Below, piece after piece: positions 11,491 through 32,950 of a stretch of DNA of 64,000 nt (positions within the stretch are counted from its first letter, which is position 1; each line of letters begins with the position of its first letter). This DNA comes from Eucommia ulmoides (taxonomy: Eukaryota > Streptophyta > Magnoliopsida > Garryales > Eucommiaceae), in assembly GCA_016647705.1 (NCBI GenBank), contig CM028329.1:15215910-15279909 (forward strand), read 5' to 3'. A program made the position numbers and the translations under genes. Below the pieces are notes generated by a model. That model was not told the origin of the DNA. It saw only the letters and a list, made by a program, of their open reading frames with translations, and ran no database searches.

Positions 11491-13040
11491 ATATATAAAA
11501 GAATCAAAAAACGATTTTATCTTAACTAAAGACTGAAAAACGGGGGGTCTCCAATACCCCATTTTTAGGTTTCTAATTTTGTGTAAATCTTTAAATGGCG
11601 GGTTAAAGGAGACCCTTCCCCAAAGTGATTCTGTTTTAGTTAAGGTCATTTTGGCAAAAAAAACAAAAAACATATAAATTTTCATTTTTATAAAAATATT
11701 ATCTTTATTTTCTTATTTTTTTTTTTTCGTAACCAGAATTTAAAAAAGAAAAAATACTTTTTTTTTTCCTTTAAAGATATTGTTTGTTTTTACTCTTAAA
11801 AGAAGTTTTTCATAGTAAGAAACTTCAAATTTTATATTTTTCAAAATGTTTTTCTTTTTTAAAAAAAAAATTATTTTTATAATTCTTCCAAAAATACTTT
11901 AATCTTACTTTCCGGAAATTTCTTTTAAAAATATTTTTTTCCTCAAAACTTGTCCTTCTACTTTTCAATGGTTTTCTTCGTAATAAGAAAACCTTTTTTT
12001 TTTTTTTTTTTTTTTTTCACTAATGAAAATATTTTTTTTCAAACTCATATTGTTATTTTTCAAGGATTCTTCATAATAAAAACTATTAAAAAGGGAAAAG
12101 GAATTTATTTTCTTAATCTAACTCCCTAAAACTTCTTCATAATAATTTTTTTTTTCCTAAAAAATGTTTATTTTAAGTTTAAATCAAATTTCCTTCATAA
12201 TAAGTTTTTTTCCTAAAAAATTGTCTTTGTTTTTTTTTATCCTAAGTAAGGTTTTTTCATAGTAAGAATCTTTAAAAAATGTCTTCTGTAGTTTTTTCTA
12301 AAAATTTTAAAAACAGATTTCTTCGTAATAACCCATCCCCAAAAAAAATGCTTTAAATATTTTTTTTGTCTCCTCTTTACATGCATATAAATATTTTTGC
12401 CACTATAACCTAAACTAAAAAAAGAAAAAAAAACCTTCCGTGGGGGCCAAACTTGTCAATTTCATTCATAATTGATAGACGGTCTAAAAGTGGGGATATT
12501 TTTTCTAAAAGTGGGGATATTTTTTCTGTTATTTTATTTTCATATTTATTTTAAGTTTTTAAAATACATAAAAAAAATAAGAAAAATTATTATGCTAACC
12601 AAACTAGGAAATAAATTTACTTGGACTTGTTTTAATTAAAAATATTTATTTAAACTAAGTTACCGTCTTCGAACGAGTGCCTTGGGGTGCCTAACACTTT
12701 TTCCGAGTATAAACGACTCCTGAACCTTAAAGAATTATCTGGTTAAAACTTAAAGGTAGTTTTGTCTTAAAACTTGAATCATTTTAAAAGATAAAAATGA
12801 TTTACAAAAATCTCGGTGACCTAATACATCATTTAACTTAATACTAGGTGGTAACTCAATATTTAAATAAAACTCGGCCCAAAGAACTATTTTCAAAACC
12901 GACACCTAGAAAAATTCTTGAACTGGTTTTTAAAAATATTTTCAAAAAATAAGCTTATCCAAAAATATTTTAAAAAATGATAAGTTATCTCCTTTCAAAA
13001 ATGAATAAGAGTAGAATTTTTCTATCTGGGGTGCGTCAGT
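10821..13040 (+). mobile_element. 3' LTR of the Tat element
   Basis: It starts TGTAGACACC right after the polypurine tract. Its first 330 bp match the LTR start at 63589-63900, which supports the boundary. U3 holds many 'catttactttt' motifs (11210-11460). A (CTAT)n run at 11461-11490 then runs straight into the TATA-like 'tatatataaaag' (about 11487-11500). The end is set near 13038-13042, where 'ggggtgcgtca' ends in CA. Poly-T and poly-A runs fill 11700-12600. The exact 3' end is uncertain by a few bases. Confidence 0.75.
11461..11490. repeat. (CTAT)n microsatellite beside the LTR TATA box
   Basis: About seven tetranucleotide units end in 'atatatataaaag', the likely LTR TATA element. Confidence 0.85.
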
Positions 13041-13189
13041 GCATTAGTTAGAAAAATAAATAAATTAACTAAAATAAAAAAGAGATAAAATTGAGTTGGT
13101 CGCTCATTACTTTTTTTTGGTAGTTCAAAAAATTAAAACACAACAAATAACAAACAAATTACTCAGGGCACATTTCAAAGGTCATCTTG

Positions 13190-14102
13190 TCTATTTTTTC
13201 AAAAAGAATATCTTCAAGATCAGTGGTGGGCATTTCGAGAAACTTGAGTGTGCAATCTCCTTCAGCTCATCTCTTGGCAAGATATATGCACAACGGTTGG
13301 TCTCTCTTAGGGCAAACTGCAAAGTTTAATTGTTTAGGACAAGAAGTCCCTTGTGGTCCTTGATCAGGTCTTTATATCTATGTTCTTCAGGGTAGGTATT
13401 CTGGATAAGGGTAACCGTATCAGTTGAGTCTGTTTCAACCATCACCCTGGGATAGTCTCTTCTTGCGGAAATTTTGATTCCCATGGATATTCCTTGTAGC
13501 TCAGCTTCTATAGTTGTTCAATCTGCCAAGCATCCATAGTATCCCATCTTCCAAACACCAAGGTTATCTCTTAGCAGCCCACCAAAGCTTCCGTTGCGAA
13601 TATTCCTTTTCGCACTTCCATCTGTATTCAGCTTCAAGAAACCTACAAGAGGAGGTGACGAAGTTAATCTTAACACATTTAGGTCATTTAGGCAGTTTGG
13701 TTCTAAAAAGGATTTAAAGATATCACAATTGTAATTTAGAATCCTAGCTAACCATCGTAACAAATGATGGATTACGAATTCCTTCAATAACCTCTTTATT
13801 TTTATTTTCCCAAATTTCCTAAATAGTAGTTATGAACAAATAAAAGTCATTTCTAGAAACACTTCCTTAAGATTTTTCATGATCTAGTCCCAAATGTCCT
13901 GGTAAGATGAAAGGTACCTGAAATTCGGACATCTAATATGTTCCCAAATCACCTTGATTTTTGGACAGGTTCTAATAGCATGCTCAATACTTTCATTTGC
14001 CCTCAAGCATCTGTGACATATACTAGAAGCATCATTACATCTAGTGTCTCTAAAAATATTGGTTACCAACCTTTTCTGAAATATGGTCCATTTTTATTTT
14101 TT

Positions 14103-14143
<41 letters not shown>

Positions 14144-14200
14144 GGGGAATTTTAAGTGTCCATATCCAACTCCATTTGCTAAGGAATAGTCATCATCATC
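13190..14200 (-). pseudogene. L1-type LINE 3' remnant (zf-RVT and RNase H domains)
   Basis: Reading on the minus strand, a zinc-binding segment comes first ('CHRCLRANESIEHAIRTCP', 14030-13970). It has the ESxEH motif of the zf-RVT domain after plant L1 reverse transcriptases. About 250 bp further comes the RNase H start 'LKLNTDGSAKRN' (13640-13600), then fragments close to 'VMVETDST' and a 'NRCAYILAKR' end (to about 13280). Stops and shifts interrupt the frame. A T-run (14097-14135) breaks the LINE upstream of the zinc segment. The remnant lies about 800 bp upstream of the CDKC start codon. Confidence 0.75.
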
Positions 14201-14700
14201 ATAGACATTATTATTAGGGAAAATTGTCCAAAAGTCCTATCCTATAAAAACACTACTTTATGGAGTCCTATAACAATGATTTTTTTACACATAAGATAAT
14301 CCTTAGAAAATTATTTTTGAAATCTTGGAACCTCTAAAAAAGTTTTCTTTATTATTATAATTTAGAATGACTCTTTTTTTTCTCTCCTCATCAATCAGAC
14401 GATGGATCGGGTTAAGAAACCAAATTCCAAAATTATCAATAATGTTTGCAACTTTAAGGTTGAAATTATTTTGAATTTCTTGGTTCCTCACCGTCTCCAC
14501 ACCATCAATCCGTCTCTAAATTAATCAAGGTCCCGTTGTATTTAACACCTTTTTTTAACAATAATTTTAGTGGTAACTCATTATTTGATATATATATTAT
14601 TTTTTTTCATAAAAACCCACAAAAAAATTAGATATTAGGTTACACGTTTAATTTATGTACATTTTCCGAACCCTGTCTCACAACCATCTTAACTTTATTA
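14201..14700 (+). promoter_or_regulatory. Probable CDKC promoter region
   Basis: No coding sequence or clear transposon is seen between the LINE remnant and the CDKC leader. The stretch is AT-rich with several short T-runs. TATA-like 'gatatatatatta' occurs at about 14588. The assignment rests on position only, and the transcription start is not fixed by the sequence. Confidence 0.4.
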
Positions 14701-15011
14701 TTTTTTTCAGAGCCGACCTCGCCGGAAAGCTTCATCCGGTGAAACCGTATTCGTTCGTTGATGCCGCCGATTTCCTTGTACTCTATGTTCTTCAATTCCT
14801 TTTTCTGCCTCAATTTCCTGAAATATTCGTGTAAGTTTCTCTTCTTTCACTAAAACCTGGCAATCCTTTTCTCTGTCGAATCCTCGTTATACTATTTCGA
14901 ATCGCTTTTTGAAATGTATTTTTTCGATGCAGGAATTAAAGAGAGGAAGCATTACGGATCTTAAGTCGTGATTGTTCTAATTTCATTACAGAAAAAGGAC
15001 TAGAGGTTAAG
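14701..15011 (+). other. CDKC 5' untranslated region with a likely leader intron
   Basis: GC content rises at about 14710 ('gagccgacctcgccgg'), as expected for a leader. A strong donor (GTAAGT at 14831) and an acceptor after a pyrimidine stretch (AG at 14931-14932) define a probable 102-bp leader intron. The start codon at 15012 is in 'gttaagATGGCT', with a purine at -3 and G at +4. Leader introns are common in plant housekeeping genes. This one is predicted, not proven. Confidence 0.55.
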
Positions 15012-25796
<10,785 letters not shown>

Positions 25797-26090
25797 TTGG
25801 AAGTAATTATGGAATGTATGAATACTCAAATGGAAATGAAATATATCTATTTTGATGGTTCTACTGTGTTTCTTTTAATTTCCTTTAGACTCGTGAGTGA
25901 GTCGGCTCTGTCTTCGTCCTTTCGGCACCCATTTCCCCTTCCCCAAAATTGCCTATTGTATAATTTGATTATTTAGAAGGTTGTCTTTGTAACACAATTT
26001 TTTGTACGCTGATTAATCATGTGATGGTTATTATTACAATAGCAATGGTTATTATTATAATAGCTTCAATAAAACACGGACACAAATTTT
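25797..26090 (+). terminator. CDKC 3' untranslated region and poly(A) region
   Basis: A U-rich 3' UTR with 'ttttgtacg' and 'tttgtaac' type far-upstream signals. An AATAAA hexamer occurs at about 26067. A short tandem duplication of 'atggttattatta-aatagc' lies at 26023-26063. The exact poly(A) site cannot be set from sequence alone. Confidence 0.5.
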
Positions 26091-26454
26091 AAAAATTTAG
26101 CACAAAAAACATATATCTTTCTATGTTTTTTATTCCAAGCGCACATGTGAAATCATAATAAGAGCTTCATTTGTTCGGGAGGCATTGAAAAAAAATAAAA
26201 ATAAAGGATGTTTTTTCCTGTTGATTTCGACTTTCACAAGGAGGGCACTGATGATTTTTGAAGTGAACCAAAAAGTTGTTTACACAAAAAAATGTCAAGA
26301 TCTGGAGCATAACGACAAATGGTATAACTAGAAAAGTCCAATATTTAATTTTTCGAATTCTAACAGTATTTTTTACCCACAGAAATTAATAAGGCATAAA
26401 TAGGTGAAGTGTCTAATATGTTTTTCATGTTTGTGTCTACCCGTGTCTGCTTAG
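26091..26454. other. Unassigned spacer between CDKC and the retrotransposon nest
   Basis: No gene is seen. 'acacggacacaaa' (26072) and 'tttgtgtctacccgtgt' (about 26430) are imperfect inverted copies at the two ends, which could mark a small inverted-repeat transposon. The match is too short to be sure. Confidence 0.3.
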
Positions 26455-27739
26455 ATAGATATCACCGAAAAAACACCGAAAGTAATGACAATGTAGCAAG
26501 TAGACCTCAAATCGGTTACGTCAAACAATAAGCACTTTAGATAAAAAATTTATAGCAAATCTCTCGTAAAAAATCTCAGCATAAATTTCATTCTTATAAA
26601 AGCTCAAACTAATTGTTCTTGATGTACTAAACTCAATTTCCGTAGATCTATATTAATAGACCAATAACTAGCCCTCCAACGACTAGTTTTTCAAAGATAT
26701 GCCATAAAATGACACTCTAAGACCTCACATATTATTACCTTTCATTTCCAATATATTTCACTTAAAAATAGCTTTAAAATCTCTCATTTAAGTCTATAAA
26801 ACTGTTCTCAATTTAAAACCATAGAAATAGGAAGCATAAAACCATTTAAATTAATAGGATCTCAAAATATATGGATCATATAAATAGGGATCACATAATA
26901 GGTTGTTAATACTTCAATTATATTCAAATCCCCCAAATCCCTCTATTAAAATAATAAAAAATGGATAGTTTTTGACTAAGTGACCAAATCAGCCGAAATC
27001 ATAACTGAATCAGTTGGTTGACTGACCTGTGCTAGCTTCCAATTAGCCGTTGACACTCACCAATCGGTTGACCAATTGGATTAGTGTCTTACACTTTTCC
27101 ACCACTTCATCTACTGACCCAAACGGTTGACCGACCCTCTTCATTCAGTTAACCGATTGGATCAGTGTGCTCACTTCCTTACCCGTTTCAGTTATTGTTT
27201 CAAACGGTTGACTGACCGTCTTTATTTGGTTGACTGACTAGATCAGTAGCATTTCGTTTTAACTCCAAAACTCACTGTTTGATTCAATTGTCCGATCGCT
27301 TTTCTCGGTTGACAGAATTGACCCGAAAACACAACTATTTATACTTTTAAAACACATTTTTCAATTAAGTCAATTATCAAAATCATTTCACATAAGGAGA
27401 ACATACAATATCTCATTTTAGGATCTTAAACTTATTACTTCTTATAATGACACACATAGAATTTACTCAATTTAAGTGTCGTGTGTGATCTTAATTTGGG
27501 TTGTATTAAGAATATATAAGTAAATAGTTGTTTTCACCTATTTTTCTTTAAAGTCTTCAAAACTCTTCACATATTCATTACGTCCATTTTGCACTCTTTA
27601 TGTTTTTTTTTTTATTTTTTTTTATCAGATCTTCTTTTTAATCACATGCATGAAACTATAAATCCAAAACACTTGATCAATTATTAGTTCCAAAAAAAAT
27701 ATCAATACTTAATTGTTCTTCAAAATCTTGGGTTCAACA
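26455..27739 (-). mobile_element. 3' LTR of the minus-strand copia element, truncated
   Basis: Its reverse complement starts TGTTGAACCCAAG at 27739. It aligns with 55097-53790, including the run of GGTTGACCGA-type motifs (26990-27310). The last 900 bp of the LTR (as in 52861-53780) are missing at 26455. Confidence 0.8.
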
Positions 27740-27756
27740 ATCTCTCCCTTTTTTAT
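27740..27756 (-). promoter_or_regulatory. Polypurine tract of the minus-strand copia element
   Basis: On the minus strand 'aaaaaagggagagat' stands directly before the TGTTG start of the LTR. It matches the position of 'aaaaaatgaggagat' in the + copia element (35851-35865). Confidence 0.75.
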
Positions 27757-28381
27757 GATAACAATTAACTTTAATGTTTTCTTCAAAATATAATGTAACC
27801 ACGCTCCTCCTAAATTCAAGGACGAGTATTTAAACTTATTTAAACATAAACATAAAAACATAAGCAAACAATAATAAAGATATTCAATATAAGCCCAACA
27901 TAAGTTCAAAATCTTAGTAACTTATCCCTTTAATCAATGCAATGTTTAGGCGAAAAAAATCCTAAACATCAACTACTCGTTAAACGTCAATTTCTCCCCC
28001 TATGTCATCTCAAAAAGTGGGACAGAATGAAGTTATTCTTTTACTTCCTTTTGATAGAAATTCTTATAAGAAATTTTCTTTAAAAGATCAGGAAAAATTG
28101 ATTTCCAATAAGAATTAAAAATGTTTTCAATTTTAGGATATATGTGGATCATCATAAGAAATATACATTAAAGCTTAAAAGATCATTATTAGATAAACAT
28201 AAAAATTCACTAAATTAGGCTAATACCACTTAATCCTACCAAGTCTAGATCAAATACCATAAATCCTAAATTAACTATTACAGACCATAGTACTATGGTG
28301 GGACATGTTCAAATACATAACAAAATACGATATTGCATAAATTCTAATGGGGACCTTGTCCTATAAACGGATAATATGAGC
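27757..28381 (-). other. 3' noncoding region of the minus-strand copia element
   Basis: 27757-28050 aligns with the reverse complement of 35525-35850 of the + copia element (for example the 'actttttgagatgaca' block). This shows that the two elements share a 3' end. 28050-28380 is AT-rich with nothing further recognised. Confidence 0.65.
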
Positions 28382-29667
28382 CTAATGGACTGGTGGTTTG
28401 AGGCTGTAGGTATTGACCTCCAGATTGTATGCCTGAACTAGAAGGCACTTGCTGATAGTATGACGTAGATGGTTCTTCCCCTGAAGGTCTTGCTGCTGAA
28501 GGTCCTCCAAAGGACTGTTATCCCTCGAAAGAAGTTTGCCCGCTGTACTACTGCTGAGCACTGTACTTCTGCTGACTATTATATTGATGCTGACTACTGT
28601 ACTGCTGGTTTTGCATGAATAGGAATATTTGTTCCATATTGCTCGTGACTCTTCTGAACCCAACTTCCATTGTGTTTCTATATCCTTCTTCCAAGGATTT
28701 CCTCATTTATGCTATGTCGTCTGATATTCCAGACACTCTGGAATCAAAGCACCTTAGTGTATTGTTGGAAGTCATGAAATTGACTCTGAAGCATGTTTAT
28801 TTTTTGATCCGTGCTCAACTCTTCCTTATTTTTTTCAATCATTCTCTCTATTTCTTCTTCTCTTTTCTTCACCCATCTGTTTCTTTTATACTCAAACCCC
28901 ATCAAATATATACTATTCACATTTAACCATCCTGAAGTCATCGTGAGAAGCACATCTTCTTTAGGATCCCCCTCAATTTTGAATTGTTTAAAGATTCTTT
29001 GAAGCGCATTACTAGTACTCCTGATTTTTTTTTTTTTCATTTAATATTTTATGTGCTCAAACATCATATGAGCCAAATCAGGATTTCTACCATTGACAAT
29101 CTCATTCAGCAAATACAAATCAAACTCATTAATGGTCACATGACTCCCTCCTCAAGGTACAACATAGTGAGTAATTATAGAATGAATGAGATGGTGTTCA
29201 AGCGATAATGACCCAGCTTTTCCATCAACCAAATTAAGTTTACTAGCAACTTCACTTATTTTAAGATGTCCTACAAGCCATATGGTGTTATTATAAGGAC
29301 GAACATCTCCCTCTTTAAACTTCAAAACTTTCGTAAGACCTTCCATATCTAATTCAATTTTGACACCTTTAACAAACGACCTCAAATCTCCATCACCGAT
29401 TGTAAGATTATTATAAAACATTTTTACTCAATGTGGAATCTACTCATTACTTTGGGTAAGAAAATTGGTCCACCCCATCTTCTTGACATACTTTTCAATA
29501 TCAATATTTTTCTTCTTGAGGTTAACAAAATCAATGGGTTTAGAGCATACAAATTTTTGGTTCTTAGTTTCATTTTTGTATTTTTCTTCATCTTCTTCAC
29601 TTAAGAAGTGTATGGTATCAAACTTAACGTTTTCCAGACGTGGTTGTTTTACTCTTCCCTTAGGCAT
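28382..29667 (-). pseudogene. Env-like / 'putative plant transposon protein' ORF, interrupted
   Basis: From ATG at 29667 to 28744 a single minus-strand frame of about 308 codons is broken only by four in-frame stops (two near 29430, one at about 29149, one at about 29041). It reads 'VKMFYNNLTIGDGDLRSFVKG', then a 'LEHHLIHSIITHYVVP' block, 'INEFDLYLLNEIVNG' and a Lys/Glu-rich C-terminal helix. This pattern matches the plant 'putative plant transposon protein' or env-like ORF found between pol and the 3' LTR of some copia and Athila elements. The last part (28663-28382) is in another frame and rich in Gln and Ser. The name env-like is conventional, and no transmembrane or fusion function is shown. 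Confidence 0.6.
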
Positions 29668-30163
29668 TTTTTTTCATCAAAGATTTTCAACAAGTGATTC
29701 AAAACCTAAAAACTTAAGAGGATGAAGCCTAAATCATAGTTCTGCTGAAACCCTAAAGGAGAGAAAAAAAACCAATATTTTGATGAAATTCTTGCTACAA
29801 GATGATAGACCCAAGCCCACAATCCCTTGTAGTTTTAGAAAAAACTCTCTTAGGTAATGAAGGGTTTTTAAAGAGAGAAAGAGGGAATTCGAAATAGGAG
29901 AGAAAAGAAGACTCAAAGGGATATTAATCCCATAATAGTCGGTTGACCGACTAGAACAGAGTCTGTTCTTTTGTTCTTGTCGATTGACCGAAAGGATGAT
30001 TTTGTCCTTAAGTGCCAATTTGTCTTATTTGATCAATTTGCTCCATTTTTATCTCTTATTTTGATCTACACATATTATTTTTGTCTTATAAATATTTTCA
30101 CACACACACACACACACACATACACATGTCACAAATAAACTAATTTGAAAAATGTGAAGCATT
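29668..30163 (-). other. Leader of the env-like ORF
   Basis: About 500 bp upstream of the env-like ATG. On the minus strand it has pyrimidine-rich leader-like text ('tttctctcctttagggtttcagcag', split at 29748-29772), a (CA)n run on the + strand (30098-30120) and one 'tcggttgaccga' motif (29939-29950). No coding sequence is seen. It continues into the 48-bp piece at 38315-38362 if the nested + copia is removed. Confidence 0.45.
30098..30120. repeat. (CA)n microsatellite
   Basis: Eleven CA units upstream of the + copia insertion point. Confidence 0.9.
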
Positions 30164-30168
30164 GGTCT

Positions 30169-32646
30169 TGTTGTTCTCTATATTTTGATGTACATTTAAG
30201 TGTTGATATTTTTTGTGGAACTAATCTGTTTGTTGAGTATGTCAAAAAAGAGTTCTATATTATTGATTGTGTTAAAGACATCATGAATAAAATGTTAAGA
30301 GTGCACAGATGGATCCATTGAAGAAATGAAGAGATGTGAAGACCTTGAAGAAATTAGAAAAAAGTTCCATATTGTTGATTGTGTTGAATACATCATGAAT
30401 AAAATGTTAAGGGTGCAAACATGAATGCATTGAAGAAATGAAGGGCTATGAAGACCTTGAAGAAATTAGGTGAAAACAACTCTATATATTTATACTCTTA
30501 ATGCAACCCGAATTAGGATCACACACGACACTATTAAATGAGTTATCATTTTGTGTGTTAGAATTTAGGATCCTAATTATTGATTTAATATGTGCTCCTT
30601 ATGTGAAATTGAAAATAAAAATTGACCTAATTAAAAATAAGGATTAAGGTATAAAAAGTTGAAGTTGAGGGTCAATTCAGTTAACCGAGAAAAGTAATCG
30701 ATTAACTTAATTAAATAGTGGATTTTGGAGTAGAATTGATGAAGGAAATGACTACCCAACATCAATCGTTCAACCGATCAGAAGGGATCAGTTAACTGTT
30801 TGAAATAGTGAGATTTTCGAAGCAAAATGAGCAGTCCCTGCATCAATCGATTAATCGACCAAAGGAGATTGGTTAACTGATGGGCTTAAGGATCTAGTAG
30901 GTGAAGTCTCTGAAATAATTGGTCGACTGATTGTGGAGCAATCGGTCAACTGACTAGGTTGAAGTTTGACAGGAAAAACTCTCCACATTAATCGGTCAAC
31001 CGACAAAAGAGGTATCGGTCAACCGAATGACATTTTTTATTGGCCTGGTTTCAATTTTGTATTAATTGGTCAACCGATTTCCAGGAATCGATTAACCGAC
31101 TGTTTCGGTTGAAATTTCGAAGAACTTGGTCTTTCGGTAAAAAACTAGCCGTTTTATGGATTTCAAGGGGGGATTTCAAGGGGGAATTTCGAGGGATATG
31201 GTCTTATTGAAGATATGGTACATATATTTTATATCTCTATTAATTTGGTCCACATAATTTAGGATTCTTTCAATTTAAGTAGTTAAATACTTCGTATATT
31301 TATAATTGTTAATTGAGAAATATTTCATGGATTTAGTTGAGAGTTTTAAAAGATATTTTTAAGTGAATTATCGTAAAATTGAATTAGATTATTATATGGG
31401 ATCTAAGAGTGTCTTTTAAAGGCATATATTTTGAAAAGTAGCTGTTAGAAGGCTTGATATTGGTCTATATATTTAGACATGCGGGATTGAGATGAACAAT
31501 ATCAAGAACATCAGTTCCTTTCGGTTTTCTAAGTGTTATTATTCTGCTAAGACTTTCGAGAGAGATTTTGTGCTAAGTTCTTGATCTAAAGCACTGATTG
31601 ATTTGACGTTACCGACTTGTGCTATCTTGTGATTCTATTTTCATTTTTCAGTGTTTGCCCGGTGAGATATTTTCAAGCTATTGTTCTTAATTTTAACTTC
31701 ATATTATTAGTATTTGCTTGGTGTTAAGATTGTTAGAAAATCATTTTCAAATCTAAAAGCTTGAAAAATCTTTTTTAAAATGATTTTGTGTGATTATCTG
31801 ATTACGTGCTTTAATTTGTGCTACCCACACTTGTTTATTAATCAGATATTAATTTGCCTCACATTATATCTATTACGTAGTAAATTTCAAGACATTAATC
31901 TAGTATTTCTATATTGAGGTGGTAAAAGTTTCTTGTCGGAAAAAACTCATCTTTTTCTGTTTTTGTGAGTTTGAGCAGCTTAGACACAGTTGGGCCGGTA
32001 TCTGATCAAGATAGTTAGGTTTCAATATTTTCTTGTGAAAAAAATTAGTGTTTGATCTTTGTCCTAAGTATAAAAATATTAGGTTATTATTTCCTTTGAA
32101 AAGAATTAGGTCTTGATCCTCCCTGAATTGAATTGAATGAATTGTGAAGGTTCCATCCTAAAAAAAGATACTTGTGAGAGTTGTGAGATTTGATCTTTAG
32201 CCTGTTAAAAGGATTATGTTTGATATTTTGCCTGTGAAAAGATTAGGTTTTAATTCTTCTTGTAATATAATTAGGTTAGTCTTTAATCTGGTTAAAAGAT
32301 AAGACTATTCCTTAGCTTGAGAAAAGAAAATTTTTAAGGGTTTGGTTTCTACTTGTTAAAGGAATTAGGGCTTATAGGTTGCAAATCGCCATAGAACTAG
32401 GGGGATTAGATTAGACAAGGCTATCTTACTGAATCAGGATATATCTTGGTTTACTACATTCTTTATTTTTATTATATTGTGTTTTGGTGTGTACCTAGAA
32501 TTAAACACTTATCCGCTGCGTAACGAAGATAATAATCGATTTTGAAAAAATTGATTATTTGATAATTAAGTGTTAAAAGATTTATTTGTTTAAATTTTTA
32601 TAACTACCAAATTCACCCCCCTCTTGGGTAGCTCATTAGGCTAATA
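30169..32646 (+). mobile_element. 5' LTR of the + copia element
   Basis: 2478 bp. Contains a roughly 117-bp duplication near its start (30246-30470), an array of GGTCAACCGA-type motifs (30680-31110), a probable transcribed region after 'tctatatatttagaca' (about 31465), and a series of 'tttagcctgtgaaaag' repeats (32030-32360). The final CA has become TA. Confidence 0.88.
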
Positions 32647-32648
32647 AT

Positions 32649-32660
32649 TGGTATCAGAGC
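32649..32660 (+). promoter_or_regulatory. Primer-binding site, initiator tRNA-Met
   Basis: TGGTATCAGAGC, two bases after the LTR, is complementary to the 3' end of plant initiator tRNA-Met and is the usual copia primer site. Confidence 0.9.
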
Positions 32661-32950
32661 TGGTTTTAGCTTGATAAGATTAAAATCCTGACTAAATTGA
32701 TCACGTAGTACACAATATGAAAAATATTTTTTTGTGTATCCTCTCTTAAAGGTGATAGATCCGTATATGATAATGTTATTTATGATTCTTGTAGAATTAG
32801 TGGTAGTGATGGAGATGATGATAATGAAAATGTCCATATTGTCATGGAAAAATTACTTTCTTTTACACTTTTTTTGCTAAAGAAAACTTGAGTTTCAAAA
32901 GAAAAATTAATACTTTTGAAAATGGAAGAAAAAATGTTTAGAAATCTAAA

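Larger units (their letters stand above)
1592..13040 (+). mobile_element. Ty3/gypsy Tat-lineage retrotransposon, 3' part, decayed
   Basis: Domain order on the + strand is RT, RNase H, an extra archaeal-type RNase H, then integrase. A very long repeat-rich 3' untranslated region, a polypurine tract and an LTR follow. The extra RNase H and the long repetitive 3' UTR are typical of the Tat group (Tat, Ogre, Retand). The 5' LTR, gag and protease lie beyond the copia LTR or outside the window. Every coding domain contains stops and frameshifts, so the copy is dead. Confidence 0.85.

Noticed and set aside
11308..11529. 73-codon ORF rich in Phe/Ser in the Tat LTR
   Set aside because: It is made by the repeated 'catttactttt' motifs and the (CTAT)n run of the LTR U3, not by a protein.
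26072..26450. Miniature inverted-repeat transposon between CDKC and the nest
   Set aside because: The inverted match is about 12 bases with gaps, and no target duplication could be read, so it is noted only as a possibility.
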